A model generated the notes under the pieces. The model was given only the letters and a program-made list of their open reading frames with translations. It searched no databases and was not told where the DNA came from. A stretch of 64,000 nucleotides of DNA. Origin: Bacteroidota bacterium. GTDB lineage: Bacteria > Bacteroidota > Bacteroidia > UKL13-3. The translations under genes and the position numbers were made by a program. The first letter of the stretch is position 1. Each line of letters begins with the position of its first letter. This document shows positions 32,268 through 42,131 of this stretch, piece after piece. Location of the stretch: positions 1 to 64,000 of the forward strand of contig CANJUD010000009.1 of assembly GCA_947477885.1 (NCBI GenBank). The letters run 5' to 3'.

Positions 32268-35200
32268 ATGATGAAAAAATTAGTATTATATATATATTGT
32301 ATTTCAGCTATCTGTAGTTCTTCGTTTGCACAAACAGTAACTATTGATGAAGTTGAGAAACAAACATTAAAAGATTATGAAAACAAACCCATACAAAAAG
32401 GGCAAGGCTATAGTGTATATAAACGCTGGGACAACTACTGGAGAGCTAGAGTAGGAGAAAACGGAACAATGCCTGCACAAGGACATCTATTTGAAGAATG
32501 GGTGAAAATGCAAACCAATAAGAGCAATGAACGCGGGAATAATGATTCAGGCAATTGGGTAAGTATTGGGTTTAATAGTTCAACTGGAGGATATAGTGGA
32601 ATTGGGAGAGTGAACTGTGTAGCTTTTCACCCAACAGATAGTAATATTTTTTGGGTGGGGACACCTGCGGGCGGCATATGGAAAACTACCAACTACGGTA
32701 AAAACTGGACCCCGCTTTCTGATTTTCTGCCACAGATAGGTGTATCGGATATTGTGGTTGATTATAAAAATACAAATGTAATATATATAGCCACCGGCGA
32801 CCGCGATTATGGTAGCTTTTGGGGTGCTCAAGGCCCTTACAAAGTTAGTGATACAAAGAGTGTGGGTGTATGGAAAACAATAGATGGTGGTGTTACCTGG
32901 AAAAAAACCGGACTCAATTATATATATACTGATTTTGCATTGGTGAACCGATTAAAAATGCACCCGACCAAACATAATACTTTATGGGCTGCAACCACAA
33001 CAGGCATATATATAACAAATGATTCGGGTGTTACATGGTCGAAAACTGCAAGTGCGTATTTTATTGATTTGGAATTGAAGCCCAATAATCCAAATACTAT
33101 ATATGCTGCTAGTTATGATGCAACAAATTCAAATTCTCAAATATATAGAAGTATCGATGGTGGATTAAACTGGACTCAGGTGAGTAACTTCACTGGTGCT
33201 AAACGTATCAATATAGAAGTGACACCAGCTTCGAACAATTTGGTTCATGCACTTATTTGCAACTCGAGCAAAGGACTTTTGGGATTATTTAAATCAACAG
33301 ACAGCGGCACAAATTGGACCCAATATATTGATGGTAGTGTTTCGGGGCAAAACTATTTGTGTAACAGTTACAATGCAAAAGTATCGGGTGGACAAGGAAC
33401 CTACGACTTGGCTTTTGCTATCAATCCAAAAAACGCAAACGAACTTTATTTAGGTGGTGTAATTACTTGGTATAGCACCAACGGCGGTGCTAGTTGGAAT
33501 GTTGGAAATTTTTGGTATGGAACTAATGGAACTTATCCAACGGTGCATGCCGATAAACATTATATGGCTTATCATCCATTAGCTAAAAGCCCAAAAAGTG
33601 TTTTGTTTGAAACCAATGATGGTGGTATATATTATACGAGAAGCCCTAACAGCTGGACGGACCTAACAAATGGACTAAATATAGGAGCCATATATAGATT
33701 AAGTGTTTCGCAAACAGCATCAGATGTGGTGTTATGCGGTCACCAAGACAATGGCACCAAGAAAAGAACTGCTACACTTTTCGACGATAGTAAGGGAGGT
33801 GATGGTATGGAATGTATTATAGATTATTCCAATGTAAACTATATGTATGCAAGCTCACAATATGGCGATATAGAACGCTCAAGCGATGGTTTTGCAACAC
33901 AGGGTACTAATATATCAGGCAATATTCCTGGTGCACCCAAAGGCGACTGGATTACACCTTATATCATGGATCCAAAAGATCCAAAAACTATATATGCTGG
34001 GTATACGGAAGTATATAAAACTACTGACCGTGGAACTACTTGGAGTGCTATTTCTTCGAACCTGACTGGCAGTACGACGCGCAATTTGAACACTATGGCC
34101 ATTGCTCCATCGGATGCCAAAACTATATATGGTGCTACTTGGGGAAATATGTGGAGAACCACCGATGGCGGAGCAACTACTACTTGGACAAAAATTACTG
34201 GAACACTGCCAATGACTGATGGAGCCATAACCTATATAACCGTAAACCCAACAGATCCAAAAACTGTATATGTAACAATAGGCAGCTATACACAAGATAA
34301 GAAAGTATATAAATCAGTGAATGGTGGTACCAATTGGAGTAATATATCTGGAACCAAATTGCCCAATGTGGCTGCAAACTGTATTATACACGATGGCAAA
34401 ACTACCAATGGCCTTTATATAGGAACTGACCTAGGTATCTATTTCCGCAACGATAACATGAGTGACTGGATTTATTTCAGTCGCAAATTACCGGTAGTTC
34501 CAATTGGTGAATTGGAAATACAAAAGAGCACGCAAAAGATTCGTGCGGGTACTTTTGGTCGTGGATTATGGGAAAGTAATATGTGGAATGCTACTGCCAT
34601 ACAACCACCCAAAGCTAAATGCACTGTGGACGACTCAACTATTTGCCAAGGAGGTACAGTAAAATACACAAGTATTACTGTAGGTGCAACTTCAGTATCA
34701 TGGATATTTGAAGACGGTTCTCCAGCAGCATCGCCTGATACAATTGTAACTGTAAAATATTTTAACTATGGAACTAAAAAAGTTACTTTTATTGCTACCG
34801 GTCCTGGAGGAAATGATACATTAGTAAGATATATAATCGTATATCAAAATCCTTCAAAACCTAGCATCCAGCAAAATGTTAATTTCCTCACATCGTCAGT
34901 CAATGCATCTAAATATAAATGGTTATTAAATGATACGATTATGGTAGGTGATACATTGAAAACTGCTTTCGCACCGCGAGATGCACAATATAAATTAACT
35001 ATTACTGATAGCAACGGATGCTCTGCAACTTCATTCCCACTGACATTTTCTTATACTCCCGGTGTGGGAATTTCTAATGTGGTATCAGAAAATTCTTTGG
35101 GATTATATCCCAATCCTGCTGCCCATAATTTTACTATTGATTATTGTCCAAGCAATTGTAATGAATTAAATTATAATTGGAGGATAACAGGGATTGATGG

Positions 35201-35339
35201 AAAAAATATAGAAACTGGAAAAGGAATATGTTGTAAACCTTTACAACTTTCAACCAAGAATTTATCTGATGGTATATATATAGTTGAGGTAGAACATCAA
35301 CATATTATATCACAAAGAAAACTTACGGTACAGCGTTAA
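32268..35339 (+). CDS. BNR/sortilin-like repeat and PKD-domain T9SS cargo protein
   Basis: A 1023-residue protein; signal peptide MMKKLVLYIYCISAICSSSFAQ. Residues about 85-790 hold many BNR-type blades of the S/T-x-D-x-G-x-x-W pattern (KTTNYGKNWTPLSD, KTIDGGVTWKKTG, RSIDGGLNWTQVS, KTTDRGTTWSAIS, KSVNGGTNWSNIS), which form sialidase/Vps10-like propellers. A PKD domain follows (about 795-870; VSWIFEDGSPAASPDT), then a linker, and the last 80 residues (NSLGLYPNPAAHNF through ISQRKLTVQR) form the T9SS sorting domain. A peptidase or glycan-binding role is possible. No catalytic residues were identified. The stop overlaps the convergent TPR gene stop in TTAA. Confidence 0.88.
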   Translation: MMKKLVLYIYCISAICSSSFAQTVTIDEVEKQTLKDYENKPIQKGQGYSVYKRWDNYWRARVGENGTMPAQGHLFEEWVKMQTNKSNERGNNDSGNWVSIGFNSSTGGYSGIGRVNCVAFHPTDSNIFWVGTPAGGIWKTTNYGKNWTPLSDFLPQIGVSDIVVDYKNTNVIYIATGDRDYGSFWGAQGPYKVSDTKSVGVWKTIDGGVTWKKTGLNYIYTDFALVNRLKMHPTKHNTLWAATTTGIYITNDSGVTWSKTASAYFIDLELKPNNPNTIYAASYDATNSNSQIYRSIDGGLNWTQVSNFTGAKRINIEVTPASNNLVHALICNSSKGLLGLFKSTDSGTNWTQYIDGSVSGQNYLCNSYNAKVSGGQGTYDLAFAINPKNANELYLGGVITWYSTNGGASWNVGNFWYGTNGTYPTVHADKHYMAYHPLAKSPKSVLFETNDGGIYYTRSPNSWTDLTNGLNIGAIYRLSVSQTASDVVLCGHQDNGTKKRTATLFDDSKGGDGMECIIDYSNVNYMYASSQYGDIERSSDGFATQGTNISGNIPGAPKGDWITPYIMDPKDPKTIYAGYTEVYKTTDRGTTWSAISSNLTGSTTRNLNTMAIAPSDAKTIYGATWGNMWRTTDGGATTTWTKITGTLPMTDGAITYITVNPTDPKTVYVTIGSYTQDKKVYKSVNGGTNWSNISGTKLPNVAANCIIHDGKTTNGLYIGTDLGIYFRNDNMSDWIYFSRKLPVVPIGELEIQKSTQKIRAGTFGRGLWESNMWNATAIQPPKAKCTVDDSTICQGGTVKYTSITVGATSVSWIFEDGSPAASPDTIVTVKYFNYGTKKVTFIATGPGGNDTLVRYIIVYQNPSKPSIQQNVNFLTSSVNASKYKWLLNDTIMVGDTLKTAFAPRDAQYKLTITDSNGCSATSFPLTFSYTPGVGISNVVSENSLGLYPNPAAHNFTIDYCPSNCNELNYNWRITGIDGKNIETGKGICCKPLQLSTKNLSDGIYIVEVEHQHIISQRKLTVQR

Positions 35340-37033
35340 AACTTCAATAGTTTTTTTGCATCCAATGCGGCTATATCTTTAGGATCTAAAGCTAGTACCT
35401 TTTTGAAATATGGAATCGCTTCTTCTTTTTTACCCAAATAAAAATGATAGAAACCTATATAACGATTTGCCTCAATAGTTTCCTTTTTATAACTTTCTCT
35501 TTTATATTTAATAGTATCAGAATCTATTATTTCTAAGAATTTTTCGTAGTGCGGTTTTGCATCACCCACTTTCACTTTTGGGTCTTTATTCGATTTGGTT
35601 CTGGCCAACCACAAATATCCTAGGGGCGATGTGGGACTAAGCTCTATCACCTTATTGAATGCTGCAATAGCACTGTCCTGACGTGTGCTATCAGTTTTAA
35701 CTATATAAGTATTTGCACGACCTAAAGTAAAATAATCATTCACTGATTGTTTGATTGCAACTTTATTATTTAATGTGTTTATTGCATCTAAATATTTTTT
35801 ATTACGCATATAGTTTTCGGAAAGAACACTATATATATCAGCCAATTTTTCTCGTTCTAGTTCATATTCTTTTTTGCTATCGGCATTATTCAACGCATTT
35901 ATTCTATAAACAGCTTTATTTAAATAATTACAACCCAAAGAGTCCTTTCCTAATTTAATTAACAATAATCCATAATACTTATAATCGTCATTAATAATCT
36001 TTTCGGAATTGGTTTGTTTCGCAAAAAACTTATCCATCTCATATATCCCCTTTATATATTCTTGTTTTGCTCTGGCTGTATCATCAGGTTTATTATAAGA
36101 TACTCCCAACTCGTAGTGCGAGTATCCCATTAACCTATATAAGTATGGACGAGAACTATCTTTTTGATGGATAGTGCTTATCTCGTCTATAGATTTTTGA
36201 TAGTCTTTGGTAAGAAATAAAAAACCTGCATATTTAACGCGTGCATATATATCATCGCCTACTATAGAAAGATATTTTTCGTAATTGGTACGGGCCTTTG
36301 TATAATTTTTTGCGAGGTTATTTAGGTAAGCCATTTCGCTGTAGAACGGGGCATAAGTGCTATCAATCATTAATCCTTCTTGTATAGTACCCACTGCTAC
36401 CATATAGCTTTCTTGGGTGCGTGCACTGGCGTACAATCTACCTTTTCTTAAATAGGCTTTTAAGCACTTACTATCTTTTTCTAATGCCATTTTATAGTTT
36501 TCAATAGGCTTGGATGAATTCTTTCTTTCAAGCCACAAATCGCCTATAGCCAAATTAATATTGGGATCCTTTGCATCAAGTTCTAATGCCCTATTTAAAT
36601 ATATTTCGGCTTGGTCCAAGTCTTTCACTGGCCCTGTTACAAGTGCTTCGCCAATATATAATAATACTTTTGCATTTTTATTTTTAGTGAGTGTAACTGC
36701 CTTTGCAAAATCTGCTTTTGCTTGTTCCAAATTTTTTCCGGCAATCTTTAATTTGCCTTGGCCTACTATACATAAAGCATTTTCTGGATTTTTAGCAATT
36801 CCTTCTATCAAGGTTTTTTCAGCTTGGTCTTCTTCGCCAGCTAAAAGATATACATCGCTCAAATAATAATTTAAATCGGCATTGCTAGGTTGCTGTTGGA
36901 TAAGGGTACTAAATGTTTGCTTAGCCTGTGCAAATTTGAATGCCTCGGTTTCTAAAACACCCTGCTGCATTGTTTGTGCCGATGCTATACAAATCATCAT
37001 TATAGTGGCGCTAAATAATAGAATCTTCTTCAT
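35336..37033 (-). CDS. Exported tetratricopeptide-repeat protein
   Basis: The 565-residue reading starts at 37033, where a signal peptide begins (MKKILLFSATIMMICIASAQ). A start at 37090 would overlap the preceding gene and hide the signal. Tandem TPRs cover most of it: FKFAQAKQTFSTLIQQQPSNADLNYYLSDVYL-type units, PINLAIGDLWLERKN, APFYSEMAYLNNLAKNYTKARTNYEKYL and the final IGFYHFYLGKKEEAIPYFKKVLALDP. It probably scaffolds proteins in the periplasm. It follows the PstS-like gene by 14 bases, in a three-gene operon. Confidence 0.88.
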   Translation of the reverse strand: MKKILLFSATIMMICIASAQTMQQGVLETEAFKFAQAKQTFSTLIQQQPSNADLNYYLSDVYLLAGEEDQAEKTLIEGIAKNPENALCIVGQGKLKIAGKNLEQAKADFAKAVTLTKNKNAKVLLYIGEALVTGPVKDLDQAEIYLNRALELDAKDPNINLAIGDLWLERKNSSKPIENYKMALEKDSKCLKAYLRKGRLYASARTQESYMVAVGTIQEGLMIDSTYAPFYSEMAYLNNLAKNYTKARTNYEKYLSIVGDDIYARVKYAGFLFLTKDYQKSIDEISTIHQKDSSRPYLYRLMGYSHYELGVSYNKPDDTARAKQEYIKGIYEMDKFFAKQTNSEKIINDDYKYYGLLLIKLGKDSLGCNYLNKAVYRINALNNADSKKEYELEREKLADIYSVLSENYMRNKKYLDAINTLNNKVAIKQSVNDYFTLGRANTYIVKTDSTRQDSAIAAFNKVIELSPTSPLGYLWLARTKSNKDPKVKVGDAKPHYEKFLEIIDSDTIKYKRESYKKETIEANRYIGFYHFYLGKKEEAIPYFKKVLALDPKDIAALDAKKLLKF

Positions 37034-37047
37034 GGTTATTATATATA

Positions 37048-38043
37048 TTATTCTTCTGTGTTTTCTTTTATTCGTATCTGTCTTTTCCAAACTACTAATG
37101 CCCCTGGGAATAATCCGCTTGATTGTATCAGCAATTGCCCCGGCCTGCTATTGATGTAATGGACAAACCCCGTGCCGAGACCTTGACGACCTTCTGCATT
37201 TACTGAATATACTGGCCTCATCAATACATAATGTTGCATATATAAATGGAGCTGTAATGGTTTATAATACTTTCTCTCAGGTATCACAGAGGTATCAGCT
37301 GGCATAATACCCATCACATTTACCTTGTCCATAAAGCTGCCCAATTTGGGGTCACGACCATCGCTAACCCAGTTTAAGCCAACAATACCTATCGCCTCAG
37401 GATGTGTAGCTACATACTCCACCACTTTTTTATTTTCATCCAAAGCTCCTACATTTTTGCCAAAAGGTTTTTTAACAAGATTTTGCATATAGCGAACGGT
37501 ACTGGATGAATCATTGTCAAAAACTATCTGGATGCCTTTTTTAGGCAGTTTGTTATTTAGCTTGTCCCACGTATTAATGTTCCCGTTTAGCACCTCCATC
37601 AGTTGCTCAAACTTTATACTATCTGGCATCGACGGATGCACTATCAATGCAATACCATCGTAAGCAAACAAGGTATAAGCTACCTCAAGTTTACGTTTTT
37701 TAAATGGTTCGTTTTCTTGATCGGTAAGTTTCCTGCTCATCAGTATCAATCGCACACTGTCTTTTTGAAGTAGTTCTATGGCCCTTTCTTCAGGTAAATT
37801 TAACAATGATATATGTGCCTGGTTTTTGCAATCATGCTCATAGGCTTCTATCAAGCGCTCTGCCAATGGTTGAAAACTTGGATCAGCAGCAATACTTATG
37901 ATGCCTGTTCTAGCTGTGTCATTATGCTTATAATCTTTGGGATTGTCGCTGCATGAGGCAATCATTAAAATTAAAAAACATAATAAAGCGAACTGAGAAG
38001 GACGAAGTATATATAACATCTGGGTAATGGGTTTCTGTTGCAT
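37048..38043 (-). CDS. PstS-like substrate-binding lipoprotein
   Basis: A 331-residue periplasmic-binding-protein-like lipoprotein; the signal ends in LILMIASC (Cys31). Features of the phosphate-binding family are GIISIAADPSFQPLAERLIEAYE near the mature N-terminus, DGIALIVHPSMPD, INTWDKLNNKLP, VFDNDSSSTVRYM (phosphate-loop-like) and AIGIVGLNWVS. No ABC permease or ATPase is encoded nearby. In Bacteroidota such proteins commonly occur in ExbB-ExbD-TonB operons rather than pst operons. That energising unit is absent from this side of the locus. A start at M9 (MLYILRPSQ) is also possible. Confidence 0.83.
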   Translation of the reverse strand: MQQKPITQMLYILRPSQFALLCFLILMIASCSDNPKDYKHNDTARTGIISIAADPSFQPLAERLIEAYEHDCKNQAHISLLNLPEERAIELLQKDSVRLILMSRKLTDQENEPFKKRKLEVAYTLFAYDGIALIVHPSMPDSIKFEQLMEVLNGNINTWDKLNNKLPKKGIQIVFDNDSSSTVRYMQNLVKKPFGKNVGALDENKKVVEYVATHPEAIGIVGLNWVSDGRDPKLGSFMDKVNVMGIMPADTSVIPERKYYKPLQLHLYMQHYVLMRPVYSVNAEGRQGLGTGFVHYINSRPGQLLIQSSGLFPGALVVWKRQIRIKENTEE

Positions 38044-38087
38044 GTGTTTTAAAACGCCCTTGGTAAATGAATAGTTGTACCGCTTTA

Positions 38088-38324
38088 TTATTCTGACGCT
38101 TTATTTACTTTGTAGGTGCGATATCCCCTCCAACCTCTGAAACATGCATATACTATTAATGCTCCGCCTATTACCATGCAATACATCGTTGGCAACCCGA
38201 AAAAATTGCTTTCAGGCTTAAATAGGAACAAGCAACCTAAAAATCCATACATAATAAAGGCTACAAAATGTATAAACATCATGGGCTTAGAATTTCCGAA
38301 GCCCGGTCTTTGATTTTCTGTCAT
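38088..38324 (-). CDS. Small two-helix membrane protein
   Basis: A 78-residue protein with two hydrophobic helices (MMFIHFVAFIMYGFLGCLFL, and MYCMVIGGALIVYACF) and charged ends (the C-terminus is GWRGYRTYKVNKASE). It matches no family I can name. It is the first gene of the leftward operon with the PstS-like and TPR genes (44-base gap), so it may be a membrane anchor or accessory factor of that unit. Confidence 0.7.
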   Translation of the reverse strand: MTENQRPGFGNSKPMMFIHFVAFIMYGFLGCLFLFKPESNFFGLPTMYCMVIGGALIVYACFRGWRGYRTYKVNKASE

Positions 38325-38483
38325 GGGGCAAAATTAAGGTTCACGTGGTTAATAAACTATAAAGAAGATAGCTTTAAAAATGAGAGTTCTCATTTTTTTT
38401 CAATCCAATTAAAACCATAACCCAAATTTTTACCGTAAGTGTATTCAAATTAAATTAATCAAAACATTTTAAAAATTAAAAAC

Positions 38484-39065
38484 ATGAAAAACTCATTCAA
38501 AAAAATCGCTGGTGTATTAATAATTGCAGCTATTGCTACCAATAGTGTTAACGCACAAACCAAAAAAGCTATGGCGCCAACCGTTACTGTCGGTGGTGAA
38601 GCTATGTTTCCTAAAAAGAACATTGTAGAAAACGCAGTAAACTCAAAAGACCACACCACTTTAGTAGCTGCCGTAAAAGCTGCTAACTTAGTTGCAACTT
38701 TACAAACCGCCGGACCATTCACTGTATTTGCTCCAGTAAACAACGCCTTCGAAAACCTTCCTGCAGGAAATGTAGAAACGATTTTGAAACCCGAAAACAA
38801 AGCTACACTTGTATCTGTTTTAACTTATCATGTAGTATCTGGAACTTATGATTTCAATGCACTAAAAGAACTAATCAAAAAAGGAAACGGAACGGGTAAA
38901 TTAAAAACTGTACAAGGTGAAGAACTAACTGTGATGATGAACGGCGAACATAATATACAAGTAAAAGATGGTAAAGGAACTGTTGCCAATATAAGTACTT
39001 ACGATGTATACCAAAGCAATGGTGTAATACATGTTATCGACAAAGTTTTAATGCCAGGCATGTAA
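38484..39065 (+). CDS. Fasciclin-domain exported protein
   Basis: A 193-residue protein with a signal peptide (MKNSFKKIAGVLIIAAIATNSVNA). The fasciclin (FAS1) domain spans about residues 45-190: KDHTTLVAAVKAANLVATLQ, GPFTVFAPVNNAFENLP, LTYHVVSGTYDFNAL and the terminal YQSNGVIHVIDKVLMP, including the conserved H-box-like end. FAS1 proteins mediate adhesion or matrix binding. The protein is probably periplasmic or surface exposed, but no lipobox is visible. A conserved-repeat leader lies between it and msrB. Confidence 0.92.
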   Translation: MKNSFKKIAGVLIIAAIATNSVNAQTKKAMAPTVTVGGEAMFPKKNIVENAVNSKDHTTLVAAVKAANLVATLQTAGPFTVFAPVNNAFENLPAGNVETILKPENKATLVSVLTYHVVSGTYDFNALKELIKKGNGTGKLKTVQGEELTVMMNGEHNIQVKDGKGTVANISTYDVYQSNGVIHVIDKVLMPGM

Positions 39066-39103
39066 TATATAATAAATATTCCAACTCACTAAATATTAAT
39101 ACC

Positions 39104-39141
39104 CAGCTAAAGTCTCACCCTCGGGGAGATTTAGAGGGGTC
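39104..39141. repeat. Short AGTCTC...GAGGGG repeat
   Basis: AGTCTCACCCTCGGGGAGAT followed by TTAGAGGGG (about 39111-39139) resembles the CCCCTGAGGGGAGACT element at 42147-42161. It probably belongs to an interspersed palindromic family. It sits in the leader of msrB. Confidence 0.45.
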
Positions 39142-39155
39142 AAAAAAACGAAACC

Positions 39156-39644
39156 ATGAAACTAAGAAACTGCCAGCTGATTATATTACCTTTATTGATG
39201 ATATATTGCAGCCCTGCACCCGAAGCCAAACAAGGCGTGAGCGACCAAAAGCCGCTTCCAAAAGTAGTAAAAACAAATGCAGAATGGAAGAAAAAACTCA
39301 CTGCCGATCAATATAATGTAACCCGTGAAAAAGGAACCGAAACTGCCTACACGGGGGCATATTGGGACAACCACGAAAAAGGAACTTACCAATGTATCTG
39401 TTGCGGATTGGATTTATTCAGCAGTGCACATAAGTTTGAATCGGGAACCGGATGGCCCAGCTTTTACCAACCTATTATAAAAGGAATGGTAACCAAACAA
39501 ACAGACAACTCCGCTGGAATGAGCCGTGACGAAGTAACCTGTGCCCGCTGCGATGCCCATCTGGGTCATGTGTTCGATGATGGTCCGAAACCAGCGGGGT
39601 TGCGGTATTGTATCAATTCTGTTGCGTTGGTGTTTGTGAAATAA
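39156..39644 (+). CDS. msrB: Exported peptide-methionine (R)-S-oxide reductase
   Basis: A 162-residue MsrB with a lipoprotein-like signal ([10 protein letters not shown], Cys18). Catalytic and zinc residues are visible: the two CxxC pairs in [11 protein letters not shown] and [13 protein letters not shown], the substrate motif GTGWPSF, and the resolving/catalytic region [11 protein letters not shown] near the C-terminus. It reduces methionine-R-sulfoxide in proteins. Export to the envelope would protect surface proteins against oxidation. No msrA is fused or adjacent. A terminator follows directly. Confidence 0.93.
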   Translation: MKLRNCQLIILPLLMIYCSPAPEAKQGVSDQKPLPKVVKTNAEWKKKLTADQYNVTREKGTETAYTGAYWDNHEKGTYQCICCGLDLFSSAHKFESGTGWPSFYQPIIKGMVTKQTDNSAGMSRDEVTCARCDAHLGHVFDDGPKPAGLRYCINSVALVFVK

Positions 39645-39670
39645 TATTATATATAATACTTCAAATAAAA

Positions 39671-39702
39671 AATCCACTATTATAATAATAGTGGATTTTT
39701 TT
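39671..39702 (+). terminator. Terminator of msrB
   Basis: AATCCACTATT (39671-39681) pairs perfectly with AATAGTGGATT (39687-39697), followed by a T-run to about 39702. A-residues on the left make it potentially bidirectional. Confidence 0.85.
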
Positions 39703-39717
39703 TAATTTGAAGCTACG

Positions 39718-39830
39718 CGTCATTCTGACGAGGAACGAGGAAGAATCCCATCGGGTATATGCTCGGGAATTTTATCTTGCCGAGCACACATTCTATGAGA
39801 TTCTTCGCGGGAAGCACGCTCAGAATGACG
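39718..39830. repeat. 113-base inverted-repeat element
   Basis: CGTCATTCTGA (39718-39728) is the exact inverse of TCAGAATGACG (39820-39830), and inner arms AAGAATC and GATTCTT also pair. CGTCATTCTGA...GAATC elements of this type are familiar intergenic repeats in Bacteroidota genomes. It lies between convergent msrB and the MuiA-like gene. Confidence 0.75.
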
Positions 39831-39883
39831 CTTCGCGGGGGGGCTTCTCGCTTCCGATAACTATCGTAATGACGGAATATATA

Positions 39884-41560
39884 TTATAGTCCTGCCAAAA
39901 CCCTACCCTTCGGGCTATGCACTTCAAAACTAAACACAATCTTTTTCGATTCCTTCGCACCTAGTTTATAATCCCATGATAGTTTACCGGTGAGTTCGTT
40001 ATACTTAGCTCCGTCACCATCTTTTAGTACCACTTTCACATCGGCGAGGCCCACTTGCACTAATGGGATTTGATCTTCAACACGCATATTTAAGCTTATA
40101 GCTTTTGTGTTCTTTATAATAACTTCATAAGTATATGTTTTTATTACTTCGTCATGAATAATTCTTTCTTTACTTTCATCTTTCAAGCGGCGTTTATGTA
40201 TTACAAAACTATTATCTCTTCCCATATTCAATAACATGGTATCACTAGTTATATCTGGATTGATAGCCGTAGTGCCCGCAAGGTTTCCATCAAAATATAT
40301 TTTGGCGTTTCCGGGTATTAAATTCAAATCTTCCCAGCCTGTTATTTGTGCCATTAAAAAGGCTTTGGTATCTAGTTTAGGAACCGCTGAGAAGAAATAT
40401 TTAGCAGGCAAATCTTTATTTTGGATAGCGACATAATGTTTCTGACCATCGTTGGGTATATTATATTTTAGTTTTAATTCAAACTCGGTTAATAATATAT
40501 TTTGTGATATGGTGGTATATTGTGACATATCTTCTGCCGCCACTTCATCCTTTGTTTCTAATTTATCATTATCGCTTACAGCACCTTGGTTACTTTTGTA
40601 TGCTTGTTTATTTTGAGCTCTTGGAATATTTTTCAAACCTTCATTATAATACACCTGCTGATTATATATATACCAAATAGGCAATTGTGGTTTTATACTA
40701 TTTTGATTGGGCGTTGCGGTCGATAATATAATACTTGCATCTTTCCAATCCAGTCCACTTTGTTGTTGTATAGTGGCGAGCTGTTTTAGTTGTACCATAT
40801 TGGTATTTCCATCTCCGTGCAGTTCATAAAAAGGAGTCCAGCTTGCATTGGCTATATAATATTGTAGCGTAAGTTGTGCACTGGTAGCCGCCTCTGCAAA
40901 CACTGATACCACTACCTGCGGAACAGGTTGTGCATCGGCCACTTCTTCACTAATTCCATTTTGCAGATTTAATAAATCTTGTTTGCGTTGCTCCAAATCG
41001 GTGGTGCTTTTTTGTATACGTTTTAACTCACGCGATATTTTTAATTCAGCTGCCATTATATTGTTTAATCGTTCACGCAAAAAATCTAATCCTTGTTGTA
41101 ATATGGGTAACGAATCTTTCTGCGATTCGCCTTTAATGGTTTTATTACTCATTAGCATTTTCTTTTCCAATTCCAAAGTATTATAACGATTTTCGGCATC
41201 GGTTTTCTTATATACATTTTCTTCCAGGCTATCCTCTATCATACTAATTTGCCTATTATATTTTCCATCCGATTTGGTAACCAAATGCTCTTTATACTTA
41301 AGCATATATTGTGTTTCTAAAATTACGAAGCTACCCTTGCCCGATACCTGCAAGCTCGCCTCCTGCAAGTGTGGCGACACGCCTTCAAATACTAATCTGC
41401 TATTGCCCGCCGGCAGCATCACATTTTCGCTACTGCTAAGCTGTGCACCTTGCAGGTATACTATAGCTTTTTTCACACTGCTTTTAATTGTTCTTTCTGT
41501 TTGTGCATGGGTATTAAAACATAATAATACGATTGCAATGGGGAGGATGTATTTTTTCAT
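39884..41560 (-). CDS. MuiA-like protein (DUF4140/DUF4139 domains)
   Basis: A 558-residue exported protein (signal MKKYILPIAIVLLCFNTHA). The N-terminal DUF4140-like domain is VKKAIVYLQGAQLSSSENVM through LQVSGKGSFVILE. A coiled coil follows (about 85-195, Glu/Lys/Leu-rich), then the DUF4139 domain (VVVSVFAEAATSAQLTLQYYIANASWTPFYELHGDG-type start, ending LSWDYKLGAKESKKIVFSFEV). The family is called mucoidy inhibitor A in enterobacteria. Its biochemical function is unknown. An envelope role is inferred from the signal. It is a single-gene unit with a 616-base upstream gap. Confidence 0.88.
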   Translation of the reverse strand: MKKYILPIAIVLLCFNTHAQTERTIKSSVKKAIVYLQGAQLSSSENVMLPAGNSRLVFEGVSPHLQEASLQVSGKGSFVILETQYMLKYKEHLVTKSDGKYNRQISMIEDSLEENVYKKTDAENRYNTLELEKKMLMSNKTIKGESQKDSLPILQQGLDFLRERLNNIMAAELKISRELKRIQKSTTDLEQRKQDLLNLQNGISEEVADAQPVPQVVVSVFAEAATSAQLTLQYYIANASWTPFYELHGDGNTNMVQLKQLATIQQQSGLDWKDASIILSTATPNQNSIKPQLPIWYIYNQQVYYNEGLKNIPRAQNKQAYKSNQGAVSDNDKLETKDEVAAEDMSQYTTISQNILLTEFELKLKYNIPNDGQKHYVAIQNKDLPAKYFFSAVPKLDTKAFLMAQITGWEDLNLIPGNAKIYFDGNLAGTTAINPDITSDTMLLNMGRDNSFVIHKRRLKDESKERIIHDEVIKTYTYEVIIKNTKAISLNMRVEDQIPLVQVGLADVKVVLKDGDGAKYNELTGKLSWDYKLGAKESKKIVFSFEVHSPKGRVLAGL

Positions 41561-41624
41561 GGTTGTATGTATTTTTTGGGTTGTATATCATGAAGGAAGG
41601 ATTGGTAAATGGGGGAATAGTAAA

Positions 41625-41659
41625 CAGTGGTCAGTAATCAGTAGTCAGTGGCTGACGCA
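41625..41659. repeat. Four CAGTnnn heptads plus AGTGGCTGACGCA core
   Basis: CAGTGGT, CAGTAAT, CAGTAGT and CAGTGGC follow one another (41625-41652), then TGACGCA. These are the same unit and vocabulary as the 27-heptad array at 30463-30651, and the core also occurs at 21813-21825. Confidence 0.8.
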
Positions 41660-41980
41660 TCCATTGTCTGAATCACGGATTAGACGGATTACGCAGATTT
41701 CACGGATTATAATATTGAAAGGAGGTTGCCTGTGGTTGTGGTGGTGAGCGGAGTCGAACCATCACCAACCACTACCGTGCTGCCCTCGCTATCTGATCTT
41801 TGATTAAACTGATTTTTATGATTGCCATGATTTTAGTAGTTGACGGCTTTGTGAGCATATTCCGCACACCGTGTCGAAAGACACTAGAGTTCATTGTTCC
41901 ACCAAGTCACCCTACGGAAGACTTGGCGGGAGCGGGTGTGAAATATTAAATTCAACAAATCTTGGTTCAATACATAGCAC

Positions 41981-42083
41981 GAACCGCATGAGGGATAGCA
42001 GCGGAAAGCCCACAGTGCAGGCTTCCGGAACGAGGACTTGCAGCGGATTAGCCCGACCCGATGCTTCAGAGGGGCATGCCCTA
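41981..42083. repeat. AGCGGA-type interspersed repeat
   Basis: GATAGCAGCGGAAAGCCC (about 41994-42010) and TGCAGCGGATTAGCCCGACC (about 42039-42058) are imperfect direct copies, and the stretch ends GGGGCATGCCCTA. Similar intergenic sequences occur in Bacteroidota genomes as I recall them. No open reading frame runs through. Confidence 0.5.
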
Positions 42084-42131
42084 ATATATATGTTAATACA
42101 ACGCCTGCACCGGCTTATTCCCCACCCCTCT

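Noticed and set aside
41743-41765. A tRNA-like 3' end (GGTTCGACTCCGCTCACC on the minus strand)
   Set aside because: The T-loop motif is present, but the T-stem pairs poorly, no matching acceptor strand or anticodon arm is visible upstream, and the CCA is out of place. At most it is a tRNA remnant.
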